This document shows, in pieces, positions 52,208 through 61,239 of a DNA stretch of 64,000 bases. A program made the position numbers and the translations under genes. Numbering within the stretch: position 1 is the first letter of the stretch; the number at the start of each line of letters is the position of its first letter. This DNA comes from Phyllobacterium sp. T1293 (GTDB lineage: Bacteria > Pseudomonadota > Alphaproteobacteria > Rhizobiales > Rhizobiaceae): the NCBI RefSeq assembly GCF_020731415.2, contig NZ_CP088276.1, forward strand, positions 372,001 to 436,000. Reading direction: 5' to 3'. The notes under the pieces are model-generated. The model ran no database searches. It saw nothing but the letters and a program-made list of their open reading frames with translations, and had not been told where the DNA came from.

Positions 52208-52981
52208 CTACTTCGTAGTGTAACCGCCATTGACCAGAATGGTTTGACCAGTCATCCACCATCCCTCCGAAACCATGAACCTAATGTACGGAACAATGTC
52301 TTGAATATCGGTCAGACCAGTTTTGGTGAATTTTGACAATGCCGCGGCTGATTTATGGTAGGCGACGGCATCCGCCCCCTCCGCAGGATAGAAGAATGGT
52401 GTGTCCATCGGGCCTGGTCCGATTGCCGTTACTGAAATCCCACGTGCCCCGAACTCCTTCGACGCTGCGCGGGTAAAGTGTTCTACGGGTGCCTTTGTAC
52501 CCGCATAAGCGGCATAAAACGGTGTGAACGCACCCAGGAGTGACGTTACGAGTGTACAGATCTTGCCATTGTCATTGACATGTTTTCCTGCCTCTTTAAG
52601 AAAAAAGAAGGCCGCTTTTGCATTCACCGCGCTCGATTGATCATATTCTGCTTCCGATATCTCGAGGAGTGGTTTTTTCAGGACCTTGCCAACGGTGTTG
52701 ATGGCAATATCCGGGCGGCCAATAGCAGCCACGACATCGCCAAAGAGCTTTTCCACGGCATCTGCAGTGGTCAGATCTGCCTGAAATGCAACTGCCTTAG
52801 CACCCGCTGCCTTCACTGCCGCCAATGTTGCTTCCGCATCAGCTTTCGTCGCTGCACTGTTGTAATGAATGGCTATTGCCCTTGCGCCGTGCTTGGCAAG
52901 GTCACGTGCGATAAGCCCACCGAGATTCTTTGCTCCTCCGGCGATGATTACGGTTTTACCTTTAATACTATGATCGGCCAT
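52208..52981 (-). CDS. SDR-family oxidoreductase
   Basis: 257 residues, classical SDR. The nucleotide loop is IIAGGAKNLGGLIARDLA (variant of TGxxxGxG), the NNAG position reads INTVGK, and the catalytic residues are Ser in VTSLLGAF and the YxxxK in YAAYAGTKAPVEHF. The C-terminal end MTGQTILVNGGYTTK is typical. It reduces or oxidises a small carbonyl/hydroxyl compound with NAD(P). It is divergent from a LysR gene (~140 bases), which probably controls it. The pair lies in a gene-poor region between mobile-element remnants. Confidence 0.9.
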   Translation of the reverse strand: MADHSIKGKTVIIAGGAKNLGGLIARDLAKHGARAIAIHYNSAATKADAEATLAAVKAAGAKAVAFQADLTTADAVEKLFGDVVAAIGRPDIAINTVGKVLKKPLLEISEAEYDQSSAVNAKAAFFFLKEAGKHVNDNGKICTLVTSLLGAFTPFYAAYAGTKAPVEHFTRAASKEFGARGISVTAIGPGPMDTPFFYPAEGADAVAYHKSAAALSKFTKTGLTDIQDIVPYIRFMVSEGWWMTGQTILVNGGYTTK

Positions 52982-53121
52982 GAATGAAGGCTCCTTGATT
53001 TAAAACGCTACACAATGCAGTCGCTTCCCGTAGACAACGATATCGCTTAGATTGATGGGATAAAGTCGACAAATCTGACATCACTTGTCAGTTTAGGCAT
53101 ACAATCGGAGGTGTTTATCAA

Positions 53122-54015
53122 TTGGATCGCATTGATTTATTCCGCATCTTTTGCAGGGTTGTTGAGTGTTCGAGCTTCACCCGCGCCGCTGATACGCTGG
53201 ATATTCCGCGATCTTCTGTTTCGGCTGCCGTTTTGGAACTCGAAGGACGCGTCGACGCCAGACTTCTCTATCGAACAACTCGCAAGGTTTCGCCCACTCA
53301 AGAAGGGCTTGCCTTCTATGCACGCTGCCAGCAGATGATTGCCGACATGGACGCGACGGAGAATCTTTTCCGACACGCCTCCACCCAACCGACTGGTAGA
53401 CTTAGGATCGATGTTCCAGGGCGGATTGGCCGATTGATTATCGCTCCAGCGCTCCCACGGTTTCTGGATCAATATCCGCAGATTGATATTGATCTTGGCG
53501 TCAGCGATCGCACTGTCGATCTTATAGGAGACAACGTCGATTGTGCTCTACGGGTTGGATTTCTGCCTGACTCAAACTTCATTGCTCGCAATTTCGGAGA
53601 ACTACCGCTCATGAATGTTGCGAGCCCCGAATATCTGGCGCGCTATGGTGTCCCCGCTTCACCTGATGAACTCAGCACTCATTGGGCCGTAAACTACGCT
53701 TCCCCTTCGACAGGCCGTACAACAGGGTGGGAATGGGAAGATAAAGGAAAGCTGCACACCTTATCCATGCGCAGCCGGGTTACCGTTAATAATGCTGAAG
53801 CTTACATTGCCTGTTGCCTGGCCGGTTCCGGATTGATCCAAATACCGGCCTTCGATGTAAAGGTTCATATTGATGCAGGCGAACTTGTTGAGGTCATGCC
53901 AGCATATCGCGCCCGTTCCATGCCAATGACCCTGCTTTATCCACATCGCCATTTTCTGACGCGTCGCCTCGAAGTTTTTGCTGATTGGCTCGAGACACTC
54001 CTTCAAGCCGATTGA
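53122..54015 (+). CDS. LysR-family transcriptional regulator
   Basis: 297 residues. The winged HTH is FCRVVECSSFTRAADTLDIPRSSVSAAVLELEGRVDARLL (residues ~10-49), then TTRKVSPTQEGLAFYARC and an effector domain (RIDVPGRIGRLIIAPALPRFLDQYPQIDIDLGVSDRTVDLIGDNVDCALRVG, residues ~97-148) like CrgA-type regulators. The start is TTG 53122, with CGGAGG 8 bases upstream; no ATG is suitably placed. It is divergent from an SDR gene and probably regulates it. Downstream lies a decayed transposase. Confidence 0.88.
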   Translation: MDRIDLFRIFCRVVECSSFTRAADTLDIPRSSVSAAVLELEGRVDARLLYRTTRKVSPTQEGLAFYARCQQMIADMDATENLFRHASTQPTGRLRIDVPGRIGRLIIAPALPRFLDQYPQIDIDLGVSDRTVDLIGDNVDCALRVGFLPDSNFIARNFGELPLMNVASPEYLARYGVPASPDELSTHWAVNYASPSTGRTTGWEWEDKGKLHTLSMRSRVTVNNAEAYIACCLAGSGLIQIPAFDVKVHIDAGELVEVMPAYRARSMPMTLLYPHRHFLTRRLEVFADWLETLLQAD

Positions 54016-54036
54016 CTAGCAGATTATCAATCAGCA

Positions 54037-54592
54037 ATGAACTTTGACCCCTTAGCCTGGCTTGACGACCACTAGGGCCAAGGCGCGCGCGATGCTTCGG
54101 CACTCTGGCGCGAAATGCGTAAGAAACACTTTTGTGGTCAGATCGGCGTCGTCTTTGAATAGGTGCGGCGCAGGCGCCTTGCTCAAAGCCTGATCAAGTA
54201 TACATGCCCGCACGTCTTCAGCACGAAACATCGCCAGACCGATGAGACTGGCGCGTGATAACCTGTCCAAATCATAGGCAGTACTCATCGCTGCAATCGA
54301 GAGCATTTTCCTGACATCGTCATCGCACAAGCGCTGATCGACGACTTTCAGCAGATGATCCAGTAAAACGGGGGCCGCCAACTTTGTTGGTTGGTTTAAA
54401 GCAGCCAAGGATAGCCTCGTCGGATCGTTTGCCAACGGCGTCGAAAAGGACATCGCAGCGGTTCGCAACGCGATCATCTCCCTGTGGTCGAATGATCAAA
54501 CCGAGGGCCTGATCACCAAACCCATTAAGAGACAGATGTACGGCCGCGCCAAGATCGATCTGCTCCATGTACGTCTCATCGGGGCAACTTAG
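54037..54592 (+). mobile_element. Decayed ISL3-type transposase remnant
   Basis: Fragments in order: FDPLAWLDDH (stop) GQGARDASALWREMRKKHF, then VVFE (stop) VRRRR from 54037; IVIAQALIDDFQQMIQ (stop) near 54310-54390; and, after a one-base frameshift, FVGWFKAAKDSLVGSFANG and WSNDQTEGLITKPIKRQMYGRAKIDLLHVR ending at TAG 54590-54592. These are the C-terminal parts of ISL3-family transposases (YL..RW..GC.N..qLWRElr..G; LPWSNGQVEGQINRLKLIKRQMYGRA). Several stops and a frameshift, and the N-terminal part missing, show it is dead. Confidence 0.75.
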
Positions 54593-55018
54593 GTTTCGGC
54601 CACAGAGGGTGTGTCACACCCAATTTTGCACGTCTAAACGGAGGTATGGCTCTGTTGGTTCGAAGCTGCCAGCACGCTGTACCAAAACTGCATAATCGGT
54701 AGTATCAACATTCGCAAAGGAAGGCTCCAAGACGTCCGCAGCGCGAGCGACTGATAATTTTCTTATCACTTTGTAGACGCCGTCATTCAATTGAAGCGAT
54801 ACCTTGCATTTGCGATTTTACGGGCTTGTGTCCTCTTGCTGAGCCGAGCGTTCGCTCGGACATGGCAGGAAAGTTCTGTTCGAGACGGTACCGCGATCTG
54901 ATCGGAACTTCGCCATGAAGATGTGAGTATCCATTGTGATCATTGACAGTAATTATGTCATATGCGTGAGATAACAAAGTGTAGACTATCCCGTGATACT
55001 TCTCAAAGAGGTGCGGCA
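54593..55018. other. Intergenic region between ISL3 remnant and hydrolase gene
   Basis: About 425 bases with no supported gene. A minus-strand frame (54783-55031) has no recognisable product. Possible IS-end sequence is not certain. Confidence 0.45.
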
Positions 55019-55948
55019 ATGCAAAGTCCATTCCCCGCGAGCATGAGCAGCTATGTTAGCGGGCAAATTGCCAAAATTGAAGGTGAGCAGCGACGGCAGG
55101 CGGAAATTGCGGCGGTTAATGCCGCAACGGATATTTTCGCAGGCGTTGACGGGACGGGGGTATTTAACGACCGCCAGTATCAGCTGGAATTTCAGAACAG
55201 CTTCGTCAACCGCATGTTTCGGGAATGGGACACGCCAGCGAAATTTTACCGGCGCGGCCCAAGTATAGATGGTATCGGAACAGCCAATCTGGCCTTTGCT
55301 GCCTTCGAATATGTCCATAAGCTTTATGACCAGAAAGCTGAGAAGCCTAAGCGGATTTTTCTCGCTGGTTATAGTCGGGGTGGTGCGGCGGTCGTCAAAG
55401 TATGTGATCTCCTGCAGGACAGGGGCATACCCGTGCACGGTCTTTTCCTGTTCGATGCGGTCGATAGGGCAGTGCTGATTACCCCCAGTTTTATTCCCAG
55501 AAATGTCCGCTACTGTTTCCATGCCCGTCGCGATCCGCGAAGCAATTCACGCAACAGCTTTGGCAGCTATGGCACCAAGGTCTATCGCGATGCCACGGCC
55601 TATCGGGAAAGATTTTTCTATTGCACCCATGGGGGCATGGGCGGGGTTCCCTGGCTCAAGGCAGATCCGGATGGTCATATCAACGAGGCTGAAAACATAA
55701 ATCTCGGAAAGCCAATTGTGCAAAACCCTACACTTCGTGTTTTGGCCATGACCAATCCTGCCACCGCCAGTCTGGTGATATCAGATCACCTAGCTCGTCA
55801 GGGGAACGATGCTTATCGTGCCGCAGGCCGCACGAATGTAACCTTACAGCAGGACAAAGTTGGTTCAGCTGAAGTCGGGCAATGGATGTTCGCCGCACTC
55901 AAAGAGTTGCGCAAGGACGCTGCAACTGCTCAAGTTCCGGCGTTTTGA
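55019..55948 (+). CDS. Alpha/beta-hydrolase, DUF2235/Tle-like
   Basis: 309 residues. An Asp-rich loop FAGVDGTGVFNDRQYQLEF (residues ~40-58) resembles the start of DUF2235 proteins, and the nucleophile elbow IFLAGYSRGGAAVVKV (residues ~110-125) gives G-x-S-x-G with the catalytic Ser. LFLFDAVDRAVL is a candidate Asp and FFYCTHGGMGGVPW a candidate His. DUF2235 includes type VI lipase effectors (Tle1), but no T6SS genes are present here, and no signal peptide or membrane segment is visible, so a role as a free cytoplasmic lipase/esterase is only a possibility. ATG 55019 follows GAGGTG. It lies alone between two transposase remnants, suggesting acquired cargo. Confidence 0.7.
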   Translation: MQSPFPASMSSYVSGQIAKIEGEQRRQAEIAAVNAATDIFAGVDGTGVFNDRQYQLEFQNSFVNRMFREWDTPAKFYRRGPSIDGIGTANLAFAAFEYVHKLYDQKAEKPKRIFLAGYSRGGAAVVKVCDLLQDRGIPVHGLFLFDAVDRAVLITPSFIPRNVRYCFHARRDPRSNSRNSFGSYGTKVYRDATAYRERFFYCTHGGMGGVPWLKADPDGHINEAENINLGKPIVQNPTLRVLAMTNPATASLVISDHLARQGNDAYRAAGRTNVTLQQDKVGSAEVGQWMFAALKELRKDAATAQVPAF

Positions 55949-55971
55949 CAGGGTCACTATCATTGCATCGT

Positions 55972-55992
55972 AAAAACCGGTTCGGATTTTTT
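55972..55992 (+). terminator. Weak hairpin with T-run after the hydrolase gene
   Basis: AAAAACCG-GTT-CGGATTTTTT (55972-55992) forms a short stem broken by one mismatch, followed by a T-run, 24 bases after the stop. It could terminate the hydrolase transcript. Confidence 0.35.
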
Positions 55993-56128
55993 AGCGTAAA
56001 TGCTGTGTTATGCTTCACAAAACGGCTTTCGGATGCCAGCGCGACGGGTATTTGGTTCCTTGTGGCTGCACATTTTGAACGAAACCACGAACTGAAGATG
56101 CAAGGTGTCTAACAAACTCGGGGCTATT

Positions 56129-56248
56129 CAGACATTGCTGGTTGACGTCCTCAAAGATATTTATCGGCTGCCAGAGCTGCTTGCCCAATTAGGACTGGCG
56201 GGCAGTTCGTACTTTTACCATCGAGCCCGTATGAAGGTGGCAGACAAG
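56129..56248 (+). mobile_element. IS3-family transposase (OrfB) N-terminal fragment
   Basis: One frame reads LVDVLKDIYRLPELLAQLGLA and GSSYFYHRARMKVADK (56141-56248), matching the start of IS3-family OrfB proteins (LPELLAQLGLARSSYFYHRARL...ADKY). Only this ~120-base piece remains and the rest of the transposase is absent. Confidence 0.65.
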
Positions 56249-56297
56249 TGCCTAGCCAAATTCACTGCACATCCCTGTTGAATACCTGTGATCTCCG

Positions 56298-56312
56298 GTA
56301 TACAGTGTATAC
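56298..56312. promoter_or_regulatory. Palindromic operator candidate upstream of tetR
   Basis: GTATAC-AGT-GTATAC is a perfect 15-base inverted repeat ending 20 bases before the TetR ATG (56333), well placed for autorepression and control of the coupled Lnt-like gene. Confidence 0.6.
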
Positions 56313-56332
56313 TTGTGACGGAAAGAGCGTCG

Positions 56333-56929
56333 ATGAGTCCAAAGCAACGTATCCTTGACAGTGCGCTGAATGAACTGGCCCGCGTTGGGGCGCAGGGGTT
56401 TAGTTTACGCGCCGTCGCGGTTGCCGTCGGCATCACGCCAATGGCTATCTATCGCTATTTTAGCAATCGGGAAGAGCTTCTGTTCGCTGCAGGCGAAGCG
56501 GCCTTCGCAATATGGTTGCGACGGGTCGAAGCTATCAAGGAGCAGGGGGCGCTGAATTGGCTGCGAAAAGTGGGACAAGCCTATATCGAGTTTGCGCTCG
56601 ATGAGCCAGCTCACTTTGATGCCTGCTTTGTTCTGCGGACCCGCGTGGAAAGGCTCTATCCCACGGACTTTGAAGCAGGGCTATCGCCGGTTATCACAAT
56701 GGTGACGGAGCGCATCGCAATTGCGCAGGCGGAAAGCAGATTGAGGGCGGGTAACGCCCTGGAGTTCGCACTCTTCTATTGGGCAGAATTGCATGGGCTC
56801 GCCTTGTTGCACCGTTCGGGGCGTTTTGCCATGGAACGTCCTGCCTTTTTGGCTCTCATAAACCGGTCCATTGATCGCATGCTCAACGATGCGACGGCGG
56901 GCGAGGAAACACCGTCAAGCTCATCATGA
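56333..56929 (+). CDS. TetR-family transcriptional regulator
   Basis: 198 residues. The N-terminal HTH is ILDSALNELARVGAQGFSLRAVAVAVGITPMAIYRYFSNREELL (residues ~7-50), a clear TetR domain; the C-terminal domain (TetR_C-like, with WLRKVGQAYIEFALDEPAHFDACF) is ligand-binding. ATG 56333 is chosen; the extension to 56288 overlaps the operator. A perfect palindrome lies 20 bases upstream. Its stop overlaps the ATG of the Lnt-like gene by 4 bases (ATGA), so this regulator and the acyltransferase are translated together, an arrangement that implies it controls it. The ligand is unknown. Confidence 0.88.
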   Translation: MSPKQRILDSALNELARVGAQGFSLRAVAVAVGITPMAIYRYFSNREELLFAAGEAAFAIWLRRVEAIKEQGALNWLRKVGQAYIEFALDEPAHFDACFVLRTRVERLYPTDFEAGLSPVITMVTERIAIAQAESRLRAGNALEFALFYWAELHGLALLHRSGRFAMERPAFLALINRSIDRMLNDATAGEETPSSSS

Positions 56930-58338
56930 TCAGAAAAGACCATCCATATCTTGGCATTGTCGCAGCCACGACAACCGGATTACTGTTTTGGGCTTCGCGC
57001 GATACGGGATCGTTTGGCCCTCTCGTGCTGATAGCACCCATTCCATGGCTCGCCTACGCTTTGCCGGCAAAGCGTATCGTGTGGATTGCTGTCTTGTCCT
57101 TTTTGGCGGGCACACTTGGTCGGCTTGGATTGATCCTAGCCTATATTGGAGTGATTCCACCGGCTGTACTCATTCTTTGGATAATCTTCCTGCCGCTTTG
57201 GTTTATGGGCACCGTGCTGCTGACACGCTGGCTGTACCGCTCCGCTTCGCTCTGGATGGCTCTGTTGGCTTATCCCGTATTCTCCACGGCAAGCGAGTTT
57301 CTGTTCAATCTTATCTCGCCTCACGGCAGCTTTGGATCGCTCGGTTATTCCCTGATTGATCTTCCTGTCCTTGTACAGGCTGCCAGCATCGGGGGTGTTG
57401 CCGCCCTAACCTTCATCGGCTCGCTTGTGCCAATGGCCGGGACCTTATTCATCATTTCTCCGCGTTCCCGCAGACATACGGTATTACTTGCAGGGTCATC
57501 ATTGATTGTTATCTTGATGTTTGGAGCGATCCGGATGGAACATGGCTATGACCGGCAGGTGGCTGTCTCTTTAATCGCTATTGATGCATTGCAGGATGAC
57601 GACGTCAAAGATGAACACACGGCCCAACTGAACGCGAAGGCCTATGCGGACCTGATTGATACTCTCGCCGGTACGCGCCCCGATATTATCGTCCTTCCCG
57701 AGAAAAGCCTGATCCGCAAACCTGGCTGGAGTGACACAGGCACTCTGATACGGAACGCGGCAGAACGGCATGGCATCTCCATCGTCGCAGGTTTCAATGA
57801 GACCCTGGGAGATGAATCTCATGCCAATACCGCTGAGTTCTATCATCCAATGCAGCAAAATCAGCGCTATCTCAAACGCAGGCTCATACCAGGTCTTGAG
57901 AGCGAGTTCGTATCTGGAACGGAGAACCTCATCATCGGGAGCACCGGTATCGCAATCTGCAAGGACATGGATTTTGCCCCGGCTATTCGGGATTATGGCC
58001 GGCACGGCGTTCAATTGATGCTGATTCCAGCATGGGATTTCAGCGCCGATGCACGATTGCACGCCCGCATGGCAGTCGTGCGCGGTGTAGAAAATGGCTT
58101 TGCGGTCGTACGCGCGGCAGCCAACGGCATGCTCACTGTCAGTGATGCTTATGGCCAGATAATAGCAGAGAAAGCCACGGCCAAAAATTCTGCCGTGATC
58201 TTGTCTTCCAGCGTTGGATTGCGGGACGGAAAAACGCTCTATGTGCTGTTCGGTGATGTCTTTAGCTGGCTTACGGTTGTCAGCGGTGTGCTTTTGATCA
58301 TCCGTGGATTTGGATTAACGCGAAAGAATTTGGATTGA
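56926..58338 (+). CDS. Apolipoprotein N-acyltransferase-like membrane protein (Lnt paralogue)
   Basis: 470 residues, somewhat shorter than Lnt (512). Six or so helices form the N-terminal membrane part (residues ~10-205), followed by a nitrilase (CN_hydrolase) domain. The catalytic triad is present: Glu259 (IIVLPEKS), Lys317 (RYLKRRLIPGLES) and Cys345 (IAICKDMDF), and a final transmembrane helix (VVSGVLLIIRGFGL). Lnt adds an N-acyl chain to lipoproteins on the inner membrane. The Glu loop and nearby substrate loops differ from those of housekeeping Lnt, so a special substrate or a different acyl transfer is possible. It is coupled to a TetR gene by a 4-base overlap, unlike the essential lnt. 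Confidence 0.87.
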   Translation: MIRKDHPYLGIVAATTTGLLFWASRDTGSFGPLVLIAPIPWLAYALPAKRIVWIAVLSFLAGTLGRLGLILAYIGVIPPAVLILWIIFLPLWFMGTVLLTRWLYRSASLWMALLAYPVFSTASEFLFNLISPHGSFGSLGYSLIDLPVLVQAASIGGVAALTFIGSLVPMAGTLFIISPRSRRHTVLLAGSSLIVILMFGAIRMEHGYDRQVAVSLIAIDALQDDDVKDEHTAQLNAKAYADLIDTLAGTRPDIIVLPEKSLIRKPGWSDTGTLIRNAAERHGISIVAGFNETLGDESHANTAEFYHPMQQNQRYLKRRLIPGLESEFVSGTENLIIGSTGIAICKDMDFAPAIRDYGRHGVQLMLIPAWDFSADARLHARMAVVRGVENGFAVVRAAANGMLTVSDAYGQIIAEKATAKNSAVILSSSVGLRDGKTLYVLFGDVFSWLTVVSGVLLIIRGFGLTRKNLD

Positions 58339-58380
58339 ATAAACTCCCTAGGATGTCATTTCGCCCTCCCGCAAGCAACT

Positions 58381-59649
58381 TTACAACGAGCCCGTGAAAC
58401 GAGTGGATGAGTAAGGCGCTGGATCTGTAAATGTGTTCTCGCCCGTGATCATCTCGGCCAGTAATCGTCCCGTCACCGGACCGAGCGTGAAGCCATGATG
58501 GTTGTGGCCAAATGCAAACCAAAGTCCCTTATGTCGCGCGCCGGGGCCAATGACAGGACGCATATCCGGAAGACAAGGACGCGAACCCATCCAGGGCGTA
58601 GTTTCAATGCGATGTCCGAGTGGAAGAATTTGCCTTGCGAGTGGTTCAGTTCGATCAAGCTGGATTGGCGTTGGTAGGCTGTCGCGCCGAGAAAATTCAA
58701 TGCCTGTCGTCAATCGAATTCCCTGACTCATCGGTGCAAGCAGAAAGCCACCGTCAACGTCAACGAGTGGGTGGTTGAGTGAAATATTGGCGTTGGTATT
58801 AAAATGAACATGGTAGCCGCGTTTCATGAGAAGTGGAATCTTATAGCCGAGTGGCCGGAACACCGTATCAGACCACGGTCCCAACGCTACCACGACTTCA
58901 GGCGCCTCCACTTTGCCGCTGGCTGTGGGCATACTCCACCCACTGCTTGTTTGCTTGAGATCGCCAGCATCGCCATTTAGAAACAAACCGCCACGGTTTA
59001 CGAAGAGGGTGGCAAAAGCTTTCACGATACCGCCAGGGTCGGGCACAGTGGCTGCATCAAGCCAATGTATGGCGCCGGTAAGAGTGTTGGAAAAATAGGG
59101 TTCGCGTTTCTGAAGTGCCTTCGTGTCAAGTACGTCATAGTTCAGGTCAAACCGATGGAGCGTCTCAGCAACGTTGCGCGCCTGTTCGAAAGTTCTTTCA
59201 TTGCGATAAGCTTCAATCCAGCCGGTTTTACGCAATTGCTGCAATACACCTGCCTGGGACATCAGCATCTCGTGCTCGGTGACAGAGCGTTCGATCAGAG
59301 GCCACATATCAACTGCCGCCCGTGCTAGCGGATTTGGAGCGGATTCGCGCCAGAAGCGCCAGAGCCAAGGCGCAATGCGCGGTAGGTCGCGCCAATCGAA
59401 ATGCACATCTGCGGAACGGTTCAGCCCATATCGCAGCAGCGTTGGCAGATCGCGTGGGACACCATAGGGGATGACGCTCGACCGCTCGATCAAGCCGGCA
59501 TTGCCATAGCTGGTTTCTTCGCCGGCGCCCCGTCGGTCTACCAACATCACCGTCCGTCCACGCTGCTGCAGGTGTAACGCCACCGAGACGCCGACAATGC
59601 CGGCGCCCAGAACGATAACTTCTTCGTTTTTTTCAACCTGAGACATCAC
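58381..59649 (-). CDS. FAD-dependent D-amino-acid dehydrogenase-like oxidoreductase (DadA/DAO family)
   Basis: 422 residues. The FAD-binding dinucleotide motif is EVIVLGAGIVGVSVALHLQQRG (residues ~9-30), then DRRGAGEETSYGNAGLIERSSVIPY, typical of DadA. The C-terminal region ends MGSRPCLPDMRPVIGPG and FAFGHNHHGFTLGPVTGRLLAEMI, the DadA end. It oxidises D-amino acids (or a related amine) to keto acids and ammonia, passing electrons to the chain. It is the last gene of the minus-strand cluster, 13 bases after the M81-type peptidase gene, with which it is probably co-transcribed. Confidence 0.9.
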   Translation of the reverse strand: MMSQVEKNEEVIVLGAGIVGVSVALHLQQRGRTVMLVDRRGAGEETSYGNAGLIERSSVIPYGVPRDLPTLLRYGLNRSADVHFDWRDLPRIAPWLWRFWRESAPNPLARAAVDMWPLIERSVTEHEMLMSQAGVLQQLRKTGWIEAYRNERTFEQARNVAETLHRFDLNYDVLDTKALQKREPYFSNTLTGAIHWLDAATVPDPGGIVKAFATLFVNRGGLFLNGDAGDLKQTSSGWSMPTASGKVEAPEVVVALGPWSDTVFRPLGYKIPLLMKRGYHVHFNTNANISLNHPLVDVDGGFLLAPMSQGIRLTTGIEFSRRDSLPTPIQLDRTEPLARQILPLGHRIETTPWMGSRPCLPDMRPVIGPGARHKGLWFAFGHNHHGFTLGPVTGRLLAEMITGENTFTDPAPYSSTRFTGSL

Positions 59650-59662
59650 GTATCCTGACAGG

Positions 59663-61153
59663 TCAAATCGTCATGTCGCGGTCGAGCGGAAAGATCGGGC
59701 GAGGGACGTTGCGATACGGCATTTTTCCATAGTCCATTGTGCATAGAGCGCCGCTGTCGCAGACAATAATTTTGCCAGCTATGGGTTCGAAGGCTGCCCG
59801 GAAATGCTGCATTGATTTTAAGCCCACCACACGATGAGCGCTGGGATCGATACCGAAAGCGCGAAATTGCTGCAGATCACGCATCTGGGAGGGCTCAGTG
59901 ACGACAAGGACTCTGATATCGTTGATCTGGACGACAGCGGTCAGGCCGAAGGTGAAGGCCAGGCCGCCCAGTTGTGGTCCATCGCCAATCAGTCTGCCAT
60001 CGCTGAGGTGAAGCAATTTGGCTTTCACTTGCAGGGGTCCGCCACCAAAGCGCGGGTCCGTCTTGCCCCCGAGTGAAATCTGAACGGTATCGCCAACGGT
60101 TGCGTTGTGGAGCAGGCGAACGGTTTCAGGATCAACGATCGGGCCAAAACATGCTTCGCCAACGCCAACCTTCAGAAGGCTGCCAAGCAATGTTGTTGCA
60201 TCGCCATAACCGCCCGCGCCGGGATTGTCAGCATAGTCGGCGATAATCATTGGACGGTCGCCGCGATAGTGCAGGGCAATTTCGGCGGCTTCATCCACAG
60301 TATAAAAGGTATTCAACACGTCGAAACGGTTTTCCCATATCTGGTCAGCAATGCTCTCGGCGAAATGCTGATGTGGAGCAAGTTCGCCATGATATGTAAC
60401 AAGCACTGTCGGGCCAACTTCAGGGATGTCCGCGTTGGGGAAAGCGCCGTTGATGCTGACCGCAAGCGCGCCGGGTGTCTGTTCATGAGCGCGGGCTGCG
60501 TCAATCCAGTCAACCATTGGGCCGACGTCTGTTCGTCCCGCATTGGCTTCCTCAAGCATCGGCCGGCGGACGAGAAATGTCTTAGGCTGGATTTCACCCA
60601 TCATCGTGCGGTGAAGCAAATCCCCCGCATGCTGGGCAATATTGCGCATGTCGATATGCGGATAGGTTTTGAACGAGATCAGAATGTTGGCATGTTCGCA
60701 CATCTTCGCCGTGACATTAGCATGGGGATCCAGGGTAACGGCGATAGGCAAATCCGGTCCGACCACAGCGCGCAACCGGGCCAATAGTTCTCCTTCGCCA
60801 TCAGGTGCGAAATCAGTCACCATAGCGCCATGCAGGCCGAGCAAAATGCCATCCAGATCGTCTTTTCTTGCCATGGCAGCCCGCACAATAGCACCACCGA
60901 TACGGTCGAAAGCATCGCGCGTCACGGGTCCAGCGGGTTCGGCTGAAGCACTTACAACGTGCTCCGTCTTCCAGTGGAATTTGCGAGCGATATCCATAAA
61001 GCCTGCAATCTCCGTATTGGCTACGCCCCGCGCAAGAATGGCGGCTTCACCGAAAAGAACGCCTTCTACTTCGAAGGCCTCATAATCGGTTTTTCGAACG
61101 TTGAAAGTGTTAGTCTCGTGGGCGAATTCGGCAGTCAGGACGCGAAAGGTCAT
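59663..61153 (-). CDS. M81-family metallopeptidase (MlrC-like)
   Basis: 496 residues. It begins FRVLTAEFAHETNTF (the HETNTF signature of the MlrC N-terminal domain), and contains ILLGLHGAMVTD, AVTLDPHANVTAKM and SFKTYPHIDMRN (residues ~115-180), the conserved metal-ligand loops. The C-terminal MlrC_C domain has YADNPGAGGYGDATTLLG and SLGGKTDPRFGGGP. Family members cut linearised microcystin (MlrC) or other peptides/amides. ATG 61153 follows GGAGGAGACC, a strong site. It lies with a beta-lactamase-fold hydrolase and dipeptide ABC ATPases, suggesting it degrades unusual or D-residue peptides (inference). Confidence 0.92.
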   Translation of the reverse strand: MTFRVLTAEFAHETNTFNVRKTDYEAFEVEGVLFGEAAILARGVANTEIAGFMDIARKFHWKTEHVVSASAEPAGPVTRDAFDRIGGAIVRAAMARKDDLDGILLGLHGAMVTDFAPDGEGELLARLRAVVGPDLPIAVTLDPHANVTAKMCEHANILISFKTYPHIDMRNIAQHAGDLLHRTMMGEIQPKTFLVRRPMLEEANAGRTDVGPMVDWIDAARAHEQTPGALAVSINGAFPNADIPEVGPTVLVTYHGELAPHQHFAESIADQIWENRFDVLNTFYTVDEAAEIALHYRGDRPMIIADYADNPGAGGYGDATTLLGSLLKVGVGEACFGPIVDPETVRLLHNATVGDTVQISLGGKTDPRFGGGPLQVKAKLLHLSDGRLIGDGPQLGGLAFTFGLTAVVQINDIRVLVVTEPSQMRDLQQFRAFGIDPSAHRVVGLKSMQHFRAAFEPIAGKIIVCDSGALCTMDYGKMPYRNVPRPIFPLDRDMTI

Positions 61154-61239
61154 GGTGGTCTCCTCCAAAGAGTCTTTTTGGTATTAAGTTGAGAATTGTA
61201 AAATGGTCAGATGGCCGATGCGGGAATGGGGGGTGACAA

